Assembly: GCF_018325905.1 (NCBI RefSeq)
Contig: NZ_AP021901.1
Location: 434,001-498,000 of the forward strand
Reading direction: 5' to 3'
DNA from: Pseudomonas sp. St316
GTDB lineage: Bacteria > Pseudomonadota > Gammaproteobacteria > Pseudomonadales > Pseudomonadaceae
DNA: 64,000 bases
Shown here: positions 25,871 through 34,201 of the stretch, piece by piece
How positions within the stretch are numbered: position 1 is the first letter of the stretch
How the letters are laid out: each line of letters starts with the position of its first letter
Made by a program: the position numbers and the translations under genes
The notes under the pieces: model-generated
What the model saw: the letters and a program-made list of their open reading frames with translations, nothing else
The model's database searches: none
What the model was told of the DNA's origin: nothing

Positions 25871-26574
25871 ACGGTGCCACATTGGAACTGAATTCAGTCA
25901 CGAGCGGTTACAGGGCGTCCGTCGTCCTACGGGATATGTCGTTCAAAGTCGCGGCCGGCGAAGCGGTCGCATTGCTGGGCAAGAACGGCATGGGCAAGAC
26001 GACGTTGCTCAAGACCATCATGGGGTACCTGCCCAAGAAACAAGGCACTGTTCAAGTCAACGCCTGTGACATTACCCGACTGTCGCCTCATCGAGTCGCA
26101 CAAGTAGGTATTGCTTATGCGGCTCAGGAAAAAGCGCTTTTCACCGAACTGAGCATCCGGGACAACCTGCGTATGGGGCTCGAGAAAGACGCGTTGTTCG
26201 ATGAGCGTTTCGCTGCCATAGAATCCGTGTTCCCGGTTTTCAAGGACCGTCTGAAGCAGTACGCCGGCACGCTGTCGGGAGGTGAGCAAAAAATGCTGCT
26301 GGTGGCGCGCGCGTTGATGATGCGCCCCTCCATCATTTTGCTGGACGAAATCACTGAAGGCTTGCAGCCCTCGGTGATTGACCGGATCGCTGTCGCACTG
26401 GTGCACGAGCGGCAACGCCACGGCACGACCCTGCTGCTTATCGAGCAAAATGTGCCGTTCGCATTGAAGGTGGCGGATCGATACCTGGTGCTTAAACAAG
26501 GTGAGATCGAAGAGGAAGGCGACGCCCGCGCGCCGGGTGCTACCGAAGCCATTTTCAACCATCTGAGGGTGTGA
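25867..26574 (+). CDS. LivF-type ABC ATPase
   Basis: A 235-residue ATPase. Walker A is GKNGMGKTTLLK, the signature is LSGGEQKMLLVARALM, Walker B is IILLDEITEGLQP and the switch His position reads LLIEQN, the Gln/Asn form usual in LivF proteins. It pairs with the ATPase domain of the preceding fusion to power uptake. Start and stop overlap both neighbours (ATGA upstream, GTGA downstream), so the five genes from 23233 are tightly coupled. Confidence 0.92.
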   Translation: MNGATLELNSVTSGYRASVVLRDMSFKVAAGEAVALLGKNGMGKTTLLKTIMGYLPKKQGTVQVNACDITRLSPHRVAQVGIAYAAQEKALFTELSIRDNLRMGLEKDALFDERFAAIESVFPVFKDRLKQYAGTLSGGEQKMLLVARALMMRPSIILLDEITEGLQPSVIDRIAVALVHERQRHGTTLLLIEQNVPFALKVADRYLVLKQGEIEEEGDARAPGATEAIFNHLRV

Positions 26575-27581
26575 CGCTTATGGCCCTGTCTAGCTCTGAC
26601 GACCTTCCGTTGTGCCTGTTCATCGCAACAGGCGGAACAATTGCCATGCAAGTTGACCCTTCGACGTCAGCCCCGATACCTGCGTTGTCGGGCAGCGACT
26701 TGATCAAGGTCGTTCCTGCCATCGCAAAGATCGCGCGGCTCGAAATCAACAACCTGTCCAATGTTCCGTCAGTCGAAATGGGGCCGCAGCGCTGGGTACA
26801 GCTGCATCAGATCATTGAAGCCGCGTTGGCCCGTCAGGATATCGCGGGTGTGCTGGTGTCACACGGCACCGACACCCTTGAAGAGACCGCGTGGTTTCTC
26901 GACTTGACATTGACGTGCCGCAAGCCTGTTGTGCTTATCGGTGCTCAACGCAATGCATCCGAATCGGACTTCGACGGGCCACGCAACCTGATGAGCGGTG
27001 CCAGGGTCTGCGTTGAGCCTGAATCTTCGGGCAAGGGCGTGATGGTGGTCCTGAACGATCAGATCAACGCCGCACGGGAAGTCAGCAAAACCCACACCTC
27101 GGACGTTGAGTCGTTCAACTCGGGCGACGCCGGTTTTCTCGGAAGAGTGGACGGCGATACGGTCATTTTTTATCGCTCATCCTGTCGTCGACAATACTTG
27201 TCGCTGGGGCGAGACAGCTTGCCTCGCGTTGACATCGTAGCTATGTACGCCGGCGCCGACGCCTCCTCGTTGAACGCTGCCGTGCAGGCGGGCGCCAGGG
27301 GGATCGTCATCCAGGCGCTGGGGGCGGGAAATGTGAATGCCCAGGTGTATGCAGCCATTTCGCAGGCGATCGACGCCGGTATCACGGTGGTCGTTGCCAC
27401 CCGCGTACCTCGTGGTCGGGTCAGGCCTCTCTATGGCTTTGCCGGGGGCGGCAGTACTTTGAAAGAAGCCGGTGTCATCTTCGCCAATGACCTGAGTCCG
27501 CAGAAAGCGAGGATATTGTTGATGTTGGCTATCCAAAGCCTCAGGTCCGCAACCGAACTACAAGACATTTTTGATCAATAG
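26571..27581 (+). CDS. Asparaginase-family amidohydrolase
   Basis: A 336-residue protein from GTG 26571, or 333 from ATG 26580. It has the two Thr motifs of bacterial asparaginases: FIATGGTIAM near residue 20 and VLVSHGTDTLEETAWFL near 100, the second also holding the catalytic Asp. No signal peptide is present, unlike periplasmic type II enzymes, so it works on imported substrate. It should hydrolyse Asn, Gln or a related beta-amide to the acid and ammonia. It starts inside the livF stop. Being coupled to importer and regulators, it probably finishes what the amidase begins or widens the substrate range. Confidence 0.88.
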   Translation: MTLMALSSSDDLPLCLFIATGGTIAMQVDPSTSAPIPALSGSDLIKVVPAIAKIARLEINNLSNVPSVEMGPQRWVQLHQIIEAALARQDIAGVLVSHGTDTLEETAWFLDLTLTCRKPVVLIGAQRNASESDFDGPRNLMSGARVCVEPESSGKGVMVVLNDQINAAREVSKTHTSDVESFNSGDAGFLGRVDGDTVIFYRSSCRRQYLSLGRDSLPRVDIVAMYAGADASSLNAAVQAGARGIVIQALGAGNVNAQVYAAISQAIDAGITVVVATRVPRGRVRPLYGFAGGGSTLKEAGVIFANDLSPQKARILLMLAIQSLRSATELQDIFDQ

Positions 27582-28742
27582 GTGAGCGTCATGCCAAGCA
27601 CCAAGACAGCAGTCACTAAAGATCAGGGGTGGCCTATCGGCATCTTGTACTCGCGCTCGGGTGCTACCGGTGTCACCGAGTCCGAACATTTTTTTGGTAC
27701 TGCGCTGGCGATCGAGGAAATAAACTCCCTGGGTGGCGTCCTGAATTTGCCGTTGATTCCAACCGCATATGACCCGAAGGGGTCTGCGGAAGAATACCGA
27801 CGCTTGACCGGCAAGTTGCTGATCGAAGATGAGATCAACGTAATTTTTGGCTGTTCCCGATCTTCCAGCCGAAAAGCGGTGCTGCCGCTCATCGAGCGCC
27901 ATAACGCGTTGCTCTGGTATTGCTCGTTCTATGAAGGGTTCGAATATTCACCAAACATCATTTATACCGGCGCCGTACCCAATCAGAACAGCATTCAACT
28001 GGCCGCCTACCTGTTGCAAAACAAGGGCACCCGGTTCTTTTTGGTGGGCGCGGACTACATCTATCCGCGTGAATCCAATCGCATCATGAGGGACGTCGTT
28101 GAACAATACGGCGGCGAAATTGTGGATGAGGTCTACCTGCCCATCGACGCAGGCGTAGAGCAGCTCAAGGACGTTTTGAATGAAATCCGCGAAGCCCAGC
28201 CGGATGTTGTTTTCTCGACCCTGGTCGGACAGTCGGCCCGGTCTTTCTATCAGCTGTATGGCGAGCATGGGCTAGATCCCAAAAAAATGCCCATTGCCAG
28301 CCTATCCATGACCGAAGAAGAAATCCGTTTGATCGGGCCGCAACTGTGTGAAGGCCACATCACCGCCGCCACCTATTTCGGCTCGCTGCGCAACGACAGT
28401 AATCAACGGTTCATTGAGCTTTGGCGCACACGATTCGGTGATCGGCCAACCAGTACCTGGTCGGAAATGGCCTATTCCCAGGTTCACCTGTTTGCGCGTG
28501 CTCTGGAGCGAGCTGGTAGTCTGGACAGGCGCAAATTAGTCGACGCTGTACACAAGGTGAAGTTCGCTTCGCCAGAAGGGCCGATAGCGATTGATGCGGA
28601 AAATAACCATTGCGCCCTGACGCCCCGGATCGGCATCTGCCGCAGTGATGGGCAATTCGACGTCGTATGGGAAGGTTCGGGGCCGGTCAAACCCGATCCT
28701 TACCTCTCCACTTTCGGCTTCTCTGAGTTTTGGTTGAGGTAA
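27582..28742 (+). CDS. AmiC-like ligand-sensing negative regulator
   Basis: A 386-residue protein with the periplasmic-binding fold but no signal peptide, as in P. aeruginosa AmiC. Strong AmiC-like stretches are SSRKAVLPLIERHNALLWY, YEGFEYSPNIIY, APNQNS-like VPNQNSIQLAAYLL and DYIYPRESNRIMRDV. AmiC holds AmiR inactive until an amide binds. GTG 27582 starts directly after the asparaginase stop; ATG 27591 is an alternative. The AmiR-like gene follows after four bases. It is homologous to the operon's own transport binding protein, so sensor and importer share ancestry. Confidence 0.93.
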   Translation: MSVMPSTKTAVTKDQGWPIGILYSRSGATGVTESEHFFGTALAIEEINSLGGVLNLPLIPTAYDPKGSAEEYRRLTGKLLIEDEINVIFGCSRSSSRKAVLPLIERHNALLWYCSFYEGFEYSPNIIYTGAVPNQNSIQLAAYLLQNKGTRFFLVGADYIYPRESNRIMRDVVEQYGGEIVDEVYLPIDAGVEQLKDVLNEIREAQPDVVFSTLVGQSARSFYQLYGEHGLDPKKMPIASLSMTEEEIRLIGPQLCEGHITAATYFGSLRNDSNQRFIELWRTRFGDRPTSTWSEMAYSQVHLFARALERAGSLDRRKLVDAVHKVKFASPEGPIAIDAENNHCALTPRIGICRSDGQFDVVWEGSGPVKPDPYLSTFGFSEFWLR

Positions 28743-28746
28743 CGCC

Positions 28747-29355
28747 ATGAGTTCCAGCCTTCGCCGTCTCTATGAAGATTTGCGCAGCATCTGCGTTGCG
28801 TTTGTTTATCCCCCTGGGGATGACCGCGATATTGTCATGCAGCAACTGAAAAGAATTGGCTGCCGCGTGAAGATCGTCTGGCCATTCCCCTCAGAGCCGC
28901 CTGCGGACGTCGACGTCATTCTCTTTCAGATTACGCAGGATCTGGAAGGCAATAAGATCTGGTCGGGCGCCTCCGTCAACGCGGCACTCATCGCGCTTTC
29001 CGACTACGAAAGCCCGACCATCTTGAAGTTGTTGCTCGATACGCGCGCTCACGGAGTGATTTCAAAACCGTTTCGATCTTCCGGAATTCTTAGCACGCTG
29101 GTACTGGCCAGAGCCTCGTACAGCTACCAGGAACGCTTGCAGGGGAAGATCGACAAACTGGAGTTGACCATAAAATCCCGTCGACAGATCGAAAAAGCCA
29201 TTCGGGTGTTGGTCGAACGTCAAAACCTGACCGAGACTCAGGCTTACGAACACATGAGGTCGCGGGCAACCAAGCTGCATGTAACCGTCGCCGAGGTGTC
29301 CGGGATGATCATCGAGGCCCATGAGGCCATGGAACGGCTTGGTTTGAAGCTTTAG
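28747..29355 (+). CDS. AmiR-like antiterminator with ANTAR domain
   Basis: A 202-residue protein. The N-terminal pseudo-receiver (PPGDDRDIVMQQLKRIGCRV; no proper phospho-Asp site) is followed by a coiled coil (about 120-150) and a C-terminal ANTAR domain of three helices (IEKAIRVLVERQNLTETQAY, then EHMRSRATKLHVTVAEVSGM). It matches P. aeruginosa AmiR throughout. Such proteins bind paired leader hairpins and stop terminator formation. The operon leader at 20948-21062 has the right layout to be its target. It is the last intact gene of the block. Confidence 0.93.
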   Translation: MSSSLRRLYEDLRSICVAFVYPPGDDRDIVMQQLKRIGCRVKIVWPFPSEPPADVDVILFQITQDLEGNKIWSGASVNAALIALSDYESPTILKLLLDTRAHGVISKPFRSSGILSTLVLARASYSYQERLQGKIDKLELTIKSRRQIEKAIRVLVERQNLTETQAYEHMRSRATKLHVTVAEVSGMIIEAHEAMERLGLKL

Positions 29356-29383
29356 CTCTGGCGCGCCGCGATCCGTTTGCACT

Positions 29384-29401
29384 CGTTGTAACGAGTGTCT
29401 A
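29384..29401 (+). promoter_or_regulatory. Inverted repeat after the AmiR-like gene
   Basis: ACTCGTTGTAACGAGT, about 25 bp ahead of the broken chemoreceptor gene. It may be a weak terminator or an operator. Confidence 0.35.
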
Positions 29402-29426
29402 CAGCCACTAAAACAAGAAAACCCCT

Positions 29427-29967
29427 ATGACAATGCTTGATTCCCGCCTCACGGGTGAGTCTCGGCCTGGCCCGATATCGCCTGGATTTTTTAAACGCGC
29501 TCTTGGCGACCTTCCGGTCGGCGGCAAACTGGCGTTTGGTTTTGCGCTCGCGGTGTTGGTAACCATTGGGGGTGATTGCTACGGCTTTAGTGAGTCAGCA
29601 CTCTCTGTTCAATGGCAATGAACAGCTGAACAAGGTCATGGTTATCAATGAACGGGTGCTGCGTGCCCGAGTCGCCGAAAACAGCTTTGCGTTGAGTCGT
29701 GCCGATGATCAACAGCAAGAGATCAAGCAGTCGCTTGCCGTCGCTGTCGAAACGCTTTGAAGCTTGCTGCTTGAACAGAAAACGTCTGATAAACCCTGGC
29801 CAGGGATGCTGGAGGCTATCGATCTCTATCAAGCGCAATTCGAAGCTCATGCCGGCCTGTTGAACGCTGGATATCTCGCGCAATTGGGGATGCAGGATCA
29901 GGCGCGTACGGCGGCAGAAAGCTTCGAATGGGTCTTTCTTGATCTGCTCGATAACTTGAGAGGAAAC
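29427..29967 (+). pseudogene. Chemoreceptor gene, frameshifted and truncated
   Basis: Reads as the N-terminus of a methyl-accepting chemotaxis protein: LPVGGKLAFGFALAVLVTIG (TM1), then periplasmic helices NEQLNKVMVINERVLRARVA and beyond. A run of five G at about 29570 carries one base too many. A TGA at 29758 replaces what is probably Trp, and homology ends where the right-hand repeat begins (GAAACGGGGTCAGACC). No TM2, HAMP or signalling domain remains. As the last gene of the amide block it probably once guided chemotaxis to the same substrate. Confidence 0.75.
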
Positions 29968-29968
29968 G

Positions 29969-30221
29969 GGGTCAGACCACGGTAATCAGATAGGTCATCT
30001 CCGAATCTTTACAATGCCAACCCTCGCTTGGTTGAATCGCGCGGAAGCGGAGGCAGTGCGGGTGAGGTGTTTTTGGCGCTCCCAGCTTTGCGCTGTGCGG
30101 ACATAGGTAACGGCCTCATCGCGAGCAAGCTCGCTCCCACAGGTTTTTCAGGGTGTGGACGAAAAGTGAACACCCCAGAAACAACAAAGCCCTCGCATTT
30201 CTGCAAGGGCTTCGTTTTGTA

Positions 30222-30244
<23 letters not shown>
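29969..30244. repeat. Right copy of the ~275-bp direct repeat, running into tRNA-Thr
   Basis: Partner of 20444-20718. It comprises the downstream flank of tRNA-Thr, a half REP (30118-30140), the tRNA's terminator-like hairpin and the first 23 bases of the tRNA 3' end. Confidence 0.9.
30187..30212 (-). terminator. Terminator of tRNA-Thr
   Basis: Read on the minus strand, AAGCCCT / AGGGCTT is followed by TTTGTTGTTT, ten bases after the tRNA 3' end. Confidence 0.6.
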
Positions 30245-30297
<53 letters not shown>

Positions 30298-30372
30298 GTG
30301 TGGGCGACGATTATAGCGATTGGGTGAGTTCTGTAAACCCCTGAATTCTGACTATTTTTGCACGCCCCATGC

Positions 30373-31197
30373 TTAAGCGCGGCGTAGCAGGGTGCGTACT
30401 TTCTGAAAGGCTCGCCACGCACGGCTGTTTTGCAGGGCATGGAGTTGCGCTTCGGCCTGCTCAGCCCGTTGCAGGGCGGCGCTGAGTTGTTGGTCGGTGT
30501 CGTCGATGGGGTGGCTGAATTTGTGGCCTTTGCAGAGTTGGAAACCGTCGAGGTTGCACGGGGGGATGTCGAAGGCGGGTTTGAGGGCCAGGTGTTCTTC
30601 GGCGAGGTAGTAGGTGTTGATGCCGTCGAACAGGATGGACTGGTAGCCGGCGTCGGTCACCAGGGTTTCCCAGGCCTGGTCGCGGGCCCATGGGGTTTCG
30701 ATGAGGATGATCCAGGGACGCCAGCGGCTGAAGTCCATGCCGCGCAGGACGGTTTCTTCGTGGCCTTCGACGTCGATTTTCAGGAAGTGGATGGGGCGGT
30801 CCTGGGCGTATTGCTCGCAGATGGAGGCCAGGGTGCGGGACTGGACGGTCTGGTTGCGCACGTCCATGCCGGCGTCGCGGTGTTGTTGGGCGACGCTGGC
30901 TTCTACTGTGGACAAGCCGGTGTCGGCGATGGTGTAGAAGGTCAGGCTGTCGGCGTTTTCGCCGGCCACGCATTGCAGGTTGATGTCGTCGGGGCGTTGT
31001 TGGCAGAGGGCGTCGTAGTAAGCCGGCACCGGTTCGATGTTGATGCCGCGCCAGCCGCGGTCGTAAAACGCTCGGGTGACCGAATCATCTGTCGGATGGT
31101 TGGCGCCGACGTCGAGGTAAAAGCCGTTTTCCACCGATTGAAGGGCGCGCCACAGGCGTATGTCTTCGAAGTTTTGTGCGTAGGAAATGAACGTCAC
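30373..31197 (-). CDS. FkbM-family methyltransferase
   Basis: A 274-residue SAM-dependent methyltransferase. The FkbM pattern is GFYLDVGANHPTDDSVTRAF (motif I), INIEPVPAYYDAL, then IHFLKIDVEGHEETVLRGMD (post-motif). Family members O-methylate sugars or polyketides. The C-terminal ~50 residues form a coiled coil (AALQRAEQAEAQLHALQ) followed by a basic tail, as in proteins acting on surface glycans. GTG 31197 is chosen because AAGGA lies six bases ahead; the frame is open to 31230. There is no glycan gene cluster nearby, so the substrate is unknown. Confidence 0.88.
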   Translation of the reverse strand: MTFISYAQNFEDIRLWRALQSVENGFYLDVGANHPTDDSVTRAFYDRGWRGINIEPVPAYYDALCQQRPDDINLQCVAGENADSLTFYTIADTGLSTVEASVAQQHRDAGMDVRNQTVQSRTLASICEQYAQDRPIHFLKIDVEGHEETVLRGMDFSRWRPWIILIETPWARDQAWETLVTDAGYQSILFDGINTYYLAEEHLALKPAFDIPPCNLDGFQLCKGHKFSHPIDDTDQQLSAALQRAEQAEAQLHALQNSRAWRAFQKVRTLLRRA

Positions 31198-31528
31198 GGC
31201 CAGTCCTTGAGTGTGTCGGCATTGTGTCAATCACAGTACGTTGGGCTGTTGTATAGCACGGGCGCGGTGGACGCAATTATTGGCGCGAGGCAGCACTGAA
31301 TTCGGCGGTTATGTCGTTTTGCTTAGACGCTTATGCACAACGGGCAGGATAAGGCGCTGGGCATCTTGCGATTTTGTGACCGCTTTCGCGTTTCGTCGCA
31401 AATGTCTGTTTTCATGGTTTTTTATCCATGTGAACAAAAAATGACCAGCGCTGATTGGGTCATGAAATCGCGAATTTCTTGGATCCTGGTTTATTTCATC
31501 AACAGAGTTATCCACAGGGTGTTTCGTC
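31198..31528. other. Gene-free region with DnaA-box-like sites
   Basis: 331 bp with no supportable gene. It holds TTATGCACA (31331-31339), TTATCCATG (31432-31440) and TTATCCACA (31508-31516). A further TGTGGATAA (31757-31765) lies in the adjacent gene. The middle is AT-richer than its surroundings. Confidence 0.5.
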
Positions 31529-32761
31529 TCAGCAACGCTCTGCCAGCAACAGCAGATTGCGCGGCGTCAGGGGCGTTTCGCAGAAGGTGCCAAGGCGAAC
31601 CTCGTAGCCTTTTTGCGTGAGGAAAAGCGCCCGGTCCAGAACCAGCCAAAGCTCCAGTGGCCGCCGGAAAAGCCCTCGCACCAGTTCCAGGTTGCGCACC
31701 TCCGCCAGGCGCTGATGGCCTGCTGCTTCCAAGGCGACCCAGTCAGGCGCGCCGACTGTGGATAAGTCTTTCAGGGCCGCCAGGTCGGTGCAGTACTGCG
31801 CGAAGGATTTTTCCAGCCAGGCGCTGGGCAGTGAGGGAGTGGGCAAGTAGTCGTCGCACCCTCTGATGTGCCGTTGCAGCACGTCGAAGCCCAGGCGCCA
31901 GGCCATGGATTGGTCCCGTTGTCTTCTGACGCGCGCCCCAGCGGTGACGGTTTCGGTCAGCGGCAGGCTCAGATCGTCGAGCGACAGCCGTAGGGCAGAG
32001 CCCTTGGCCGCGTCGGACAGCGCTTGATAACGCTCGCTGCTGATGCGGTTGTAGCAGCACGGCGCGATCGCCAGTTGTGCACAGCCGACGGCGCTGGCCA
32101 GGTGCATCAGACGCACGTGCAGATCACCGCAAGCGTGCAGAGCTACGGGGGTGTGTTCGGCGTGGAGCGCCTGAGCGGCGTCCGCCGCCAGCACGTCTTG
32201 TTGCAGGTGCGTGGCGGGCAGGCGATGGCGCTGGCTCAGTTGTTGGCCGCTGGCGACCAGGGCGGGGTCATATTCCAGGCAGGTCAGCTGCTGAGTACCG
32301 TGCAGCAGGCGTCGACCGAGGTGGCCTTTGCCGGCGCACCAATCCAGCCAGTGGGTCGGCTGGGTGGTGAAGTGCAGGCGGCTGGCGAAGGCTTCGATCT
32401 GCTGCCATTTGCGTCCGGGCACGTCGACGTTGAGGCGATGGCTTGGCGCCCGGAGCGTGCTGGCCGGCAATTCTGCGACAGCGCTCAATGCCCGGGAGAT
32501 AGCGGCCAACTCCGGGAATGGCGCTGGCGCGTCTTTCATCAACCACGGCTGATGATGGTCGTTTTCTGCCGCTTCCAGCGAGCGCTGGCGTAGCCATCCG
32601 GACAATTGCGGGTGGGACGGTTCCCAAGGCAGTTGCAGATGGGTGAACGGACGCGGCTTCCACAGTGCTTGGTGCGCTGTGAGAAAAACGTCCAGCGCCG
32701 TGAAGCGGGCGAGCAGTGCCTCGCCCATCAGAATGTCGCTTTCAGCGACCTTGGCAGGCAT
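31529..32761 (-). CDS. SAM-dependent methyltransferase (Methyltransf_32/METTL25-like)
   Basis: A 410-residue protein. The SAM-binding core is THWLDWCAGKGHLGRRLL, with LTCLEYDPALV as motif II and the later VALHACGDLHVRLM and IAPCCYN segments. The CGDL and PCCYN pattern fits the Methyltransf_32 family seen in METTL25/RRNAD-type proteins. The target is unknown. Its start overlaps the permease gene by 20 bases, so it is translated from the transporter operon; ATG 32728 is a possible later start. A perfect DnaA box lies within the coding sequence. Confidence 0.82.
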   Translation of the reverse strand: MPAKVAESDILMGEALLARFTALDVFLTAHQALWKPRPFTHLQLPWEPSHPQLSGWLRQRSLEAAENDHHQPWLMKDAPAPFPELAAISRALSAVAELPASTLRAPSHRLNVDVPGRKWQQIEAFASRLHFTTQPTHWLDWCAGKGHLGRRLLHGTQQLTCLEYDPALVASGQQLSQRHRLPATHLQQDVLAADAAQALHAEHTPVALHACGDLHVRLMHLASAVGCAQLAIAPCCYNRISSERYQALSDAAKGSALRLSLDDLSLPLTETVTAGARVRRQRDQSMAWRLGFDVLQRHIRGCDDYLPTPSLPSAWLEKSFAQYCTDLAALKDLSTVGAPDWVALEAAGHQRLAEVRNLELVRGLFRRPLELWLVLDRALFLTQKGYEVRLGTFCETPLTPRNLLLLAERC

Positions 32762-33431
32762 CGACGCGCAACCAGCGTTCCAGTTGTTTGAAACCTTGCA
32801 CCAGGACGAAGGACATCAACAGGTAGAACATGCCGGCCGCGAAGAAGATCTCCACCGGCATATAGGTCCGGGCAATGATGGTACGGGCCATGCCGGTGAG
32901 TTCCAGCAAGGTCACGGTACTCGCCAGGGCACTGGCCTTGAGCATCAGGATCACTTCGTTGCTATAGGCGGGCAGGCCGATGCGCGCAGCGCGGGGCAGC
33001 ATGATGTAGAGCAGCGCTTTGGGCCGCGACATGCCCAGGGCCCGTGCGGCTTCGATCTCGCCCCGGGGGATGGCCTGGATCGCACCGCGCAGGATCTCGG
33101 CGATGTAGGCAGCGGTGTGCAGGGTCATCGTGGCCGTGGCGCACCAGAAAGGATCGCGCAGGTACGGCCACATTGCACTGCTGCGCACGGCATCGAACTG
33201 CGCCAGGCCGTAGTAGACCAAAAACAGCTGGACCAGCAGCGGCGTGCCACGGAAAAAGAAGATGTAGGCGTAGGGCAACGCCCGCACGTACCACAGGCGC
33301 GAAGAGCGGGCGATGCCCAGTGGAATCGCCAGCAGCAGGCCGGCGATCACGGCGATGGCCACCAGCTCCAGGGTCAGCGTGGCGCCTTGGGCCAGCTTCG
33401 GCAGCCATTTGATGATGATGTCCCAGTTCAT
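32742..33431 (-). CDS. hisM: HisM-type amino acid ABC permease
   Basis: A 229-residue inner membrane permease of the His/Glu/Gln/Arg family. The EAA loop is GEIEAARALGMSRPKALLYI, with FFFRGTPLLVQLFLVYYGL early. It makes a heterodimeric channel with the preceding HisQ-like protein. The start overlaps the hisQ stop by four bases. A long upstream extension of the frame is noise from the overlapping hisQ gene. Substrate is inferred as basic amino acids from the binding protein. Confidence 0.88.
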   Translation of the reverse strand: MNWDIIIKWLPKLAQGATLTLELVAIAVIAGLLLAIPLGIARSSRLWYVRALPYAYIFFFRGTPLLVQLFLVYYGLAQFDAVRSSAMWPYLRDPFWCATATMTLHTAAYIAEILRGAIQAIPRGEIEAARALGMSRPKALLYIMLPRAARIGLPAYSNEVILMLKASALASTVTLLELTGMARTIIARTYMPVEIFFAAGMFYLLMSFVLVQGFKQLERWLRVDACQGR

Positions 33432-34123
33432 TGGGTGCTCCTGGTAAAGCCACGGGCGGCGCGTCGTTCCAGCAGGTGCATGCCGATCATGGCGAACACC
33501 GTCAGGCCCAGGTACATGAATGCTGCGACCATATAGAAGGTGAACGGTTGCTTGGACACGGTTACGCCGATTTCCGCATGGCGCATGATTTCTTCCAGGC
33601 CGATCACCGAGACCAGTGCGGTGTCCTTCATCAGGATCATGAACAGGTTGCCCAGACCGGGCAGGGCAATGCGCCACATCTGCGGCATGATCAACCGAGT
33701 GAAGATCCGCCACTTCGACAGGCCCAGGGCGACGCCGGCCTCACGGTGACCCTTGGGGATCGCCAGAATCGCCCCACGAAACACTTCCGTGGCGTAGGCG
33801 CCAAAGCACAGGCCCAAGGCAATGACGCCAGCGGCGAAGGCATCGAGGGTGAGGTCGGGGTTGCCGAAATACTCACCCAAGGCACGTAGCAGGTTGACGG
33901 TGCCGAAATAGATCAGCAGCACCCAGAGCAATTCCGGGATGCCGCGAACCAGCGTCGAATAGGTGCCGCCCAGCCATTGCAGCGGCTTGTACGGCGAGGT
34001 CTTGGCCAAGGCGCCGAGCAGGCCGAGCACCAGCCCCAGGCAGAGGGCCGTGAGCGCCAGTTTGACGGTCATCAGCGCGCCGGCGGCAAGCGCCGGGCCG
34101 AATCCGTAGAGATCGATCATCAT
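33428..34123 (-). CDS. hisQ: HisQ-type amino acid ABC permease
   Basis: A 231-residue permease. It shows STLVRGIPELLWVLLIYFGT (family signature) and the EAA loop GHREAGVALGLSKWRIF. Start codons ATG ATG at 34123/34120. It follows the binding protein gene by 78 bp containing a strong GC-rich hairpin, which may protect the upstream mRNA and keep permease levels below binding-protein levels, as reported for hisJ-hisQ in enterics. Confidence 0.88.
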   Translation of the reverse strand: MMIDLYGFGPALAAGALMTVKLALTALCLGLVLGLLGALAKTSPYKPLQWLGGTYSTLVRGIPELLWVLLIYFGTVNLLRALGEYFGNPDLTLDAFAAGVIALGLCFGAYATEVFRGAILAIPKGHREAGVALGLSKWRIFTRLIMPQMWRIALPGLGNLFMILMKDTALVSVIGLEEIMRHAEIGVTVSKQPFTFYMVAAFMYLGLTVFAMIGMHLLERRAARGFTRSTQ

Positions 34124-34158
34124 GGGTAAGAGTTCATATCGCGGCAGGCTTTGCTAAG

Positions 34159-34188
34159 GGCCGGCGCTGCCAGGCAGCGGCGCCGGCC
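34159..34188 (-). promoter_or_regulatory. GC-rich hairpin between binding protein and permease genes
   Basis: GGCCGGCGC / GCGCCGGCC with a partly paired loop and no T run. It is probably an mRNA-stabilising or attenuating element inside the operon. Confidence 0.55.
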
Positions 34189-34201
34189 AGGCACATCAGT
34201 A

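Noticed and set aside
20719..29968. Prophage or conjugative element
   Set aside because: No integrase, phage structural, relaxase or type IV secretion gene is in the block.
31331..31516. Chromosomal origin of replication
   Set aside because: No dnaA, rpmH, gidA or DNA-unwinding repeats are nearby; only a few DnaA-like boxes are present.
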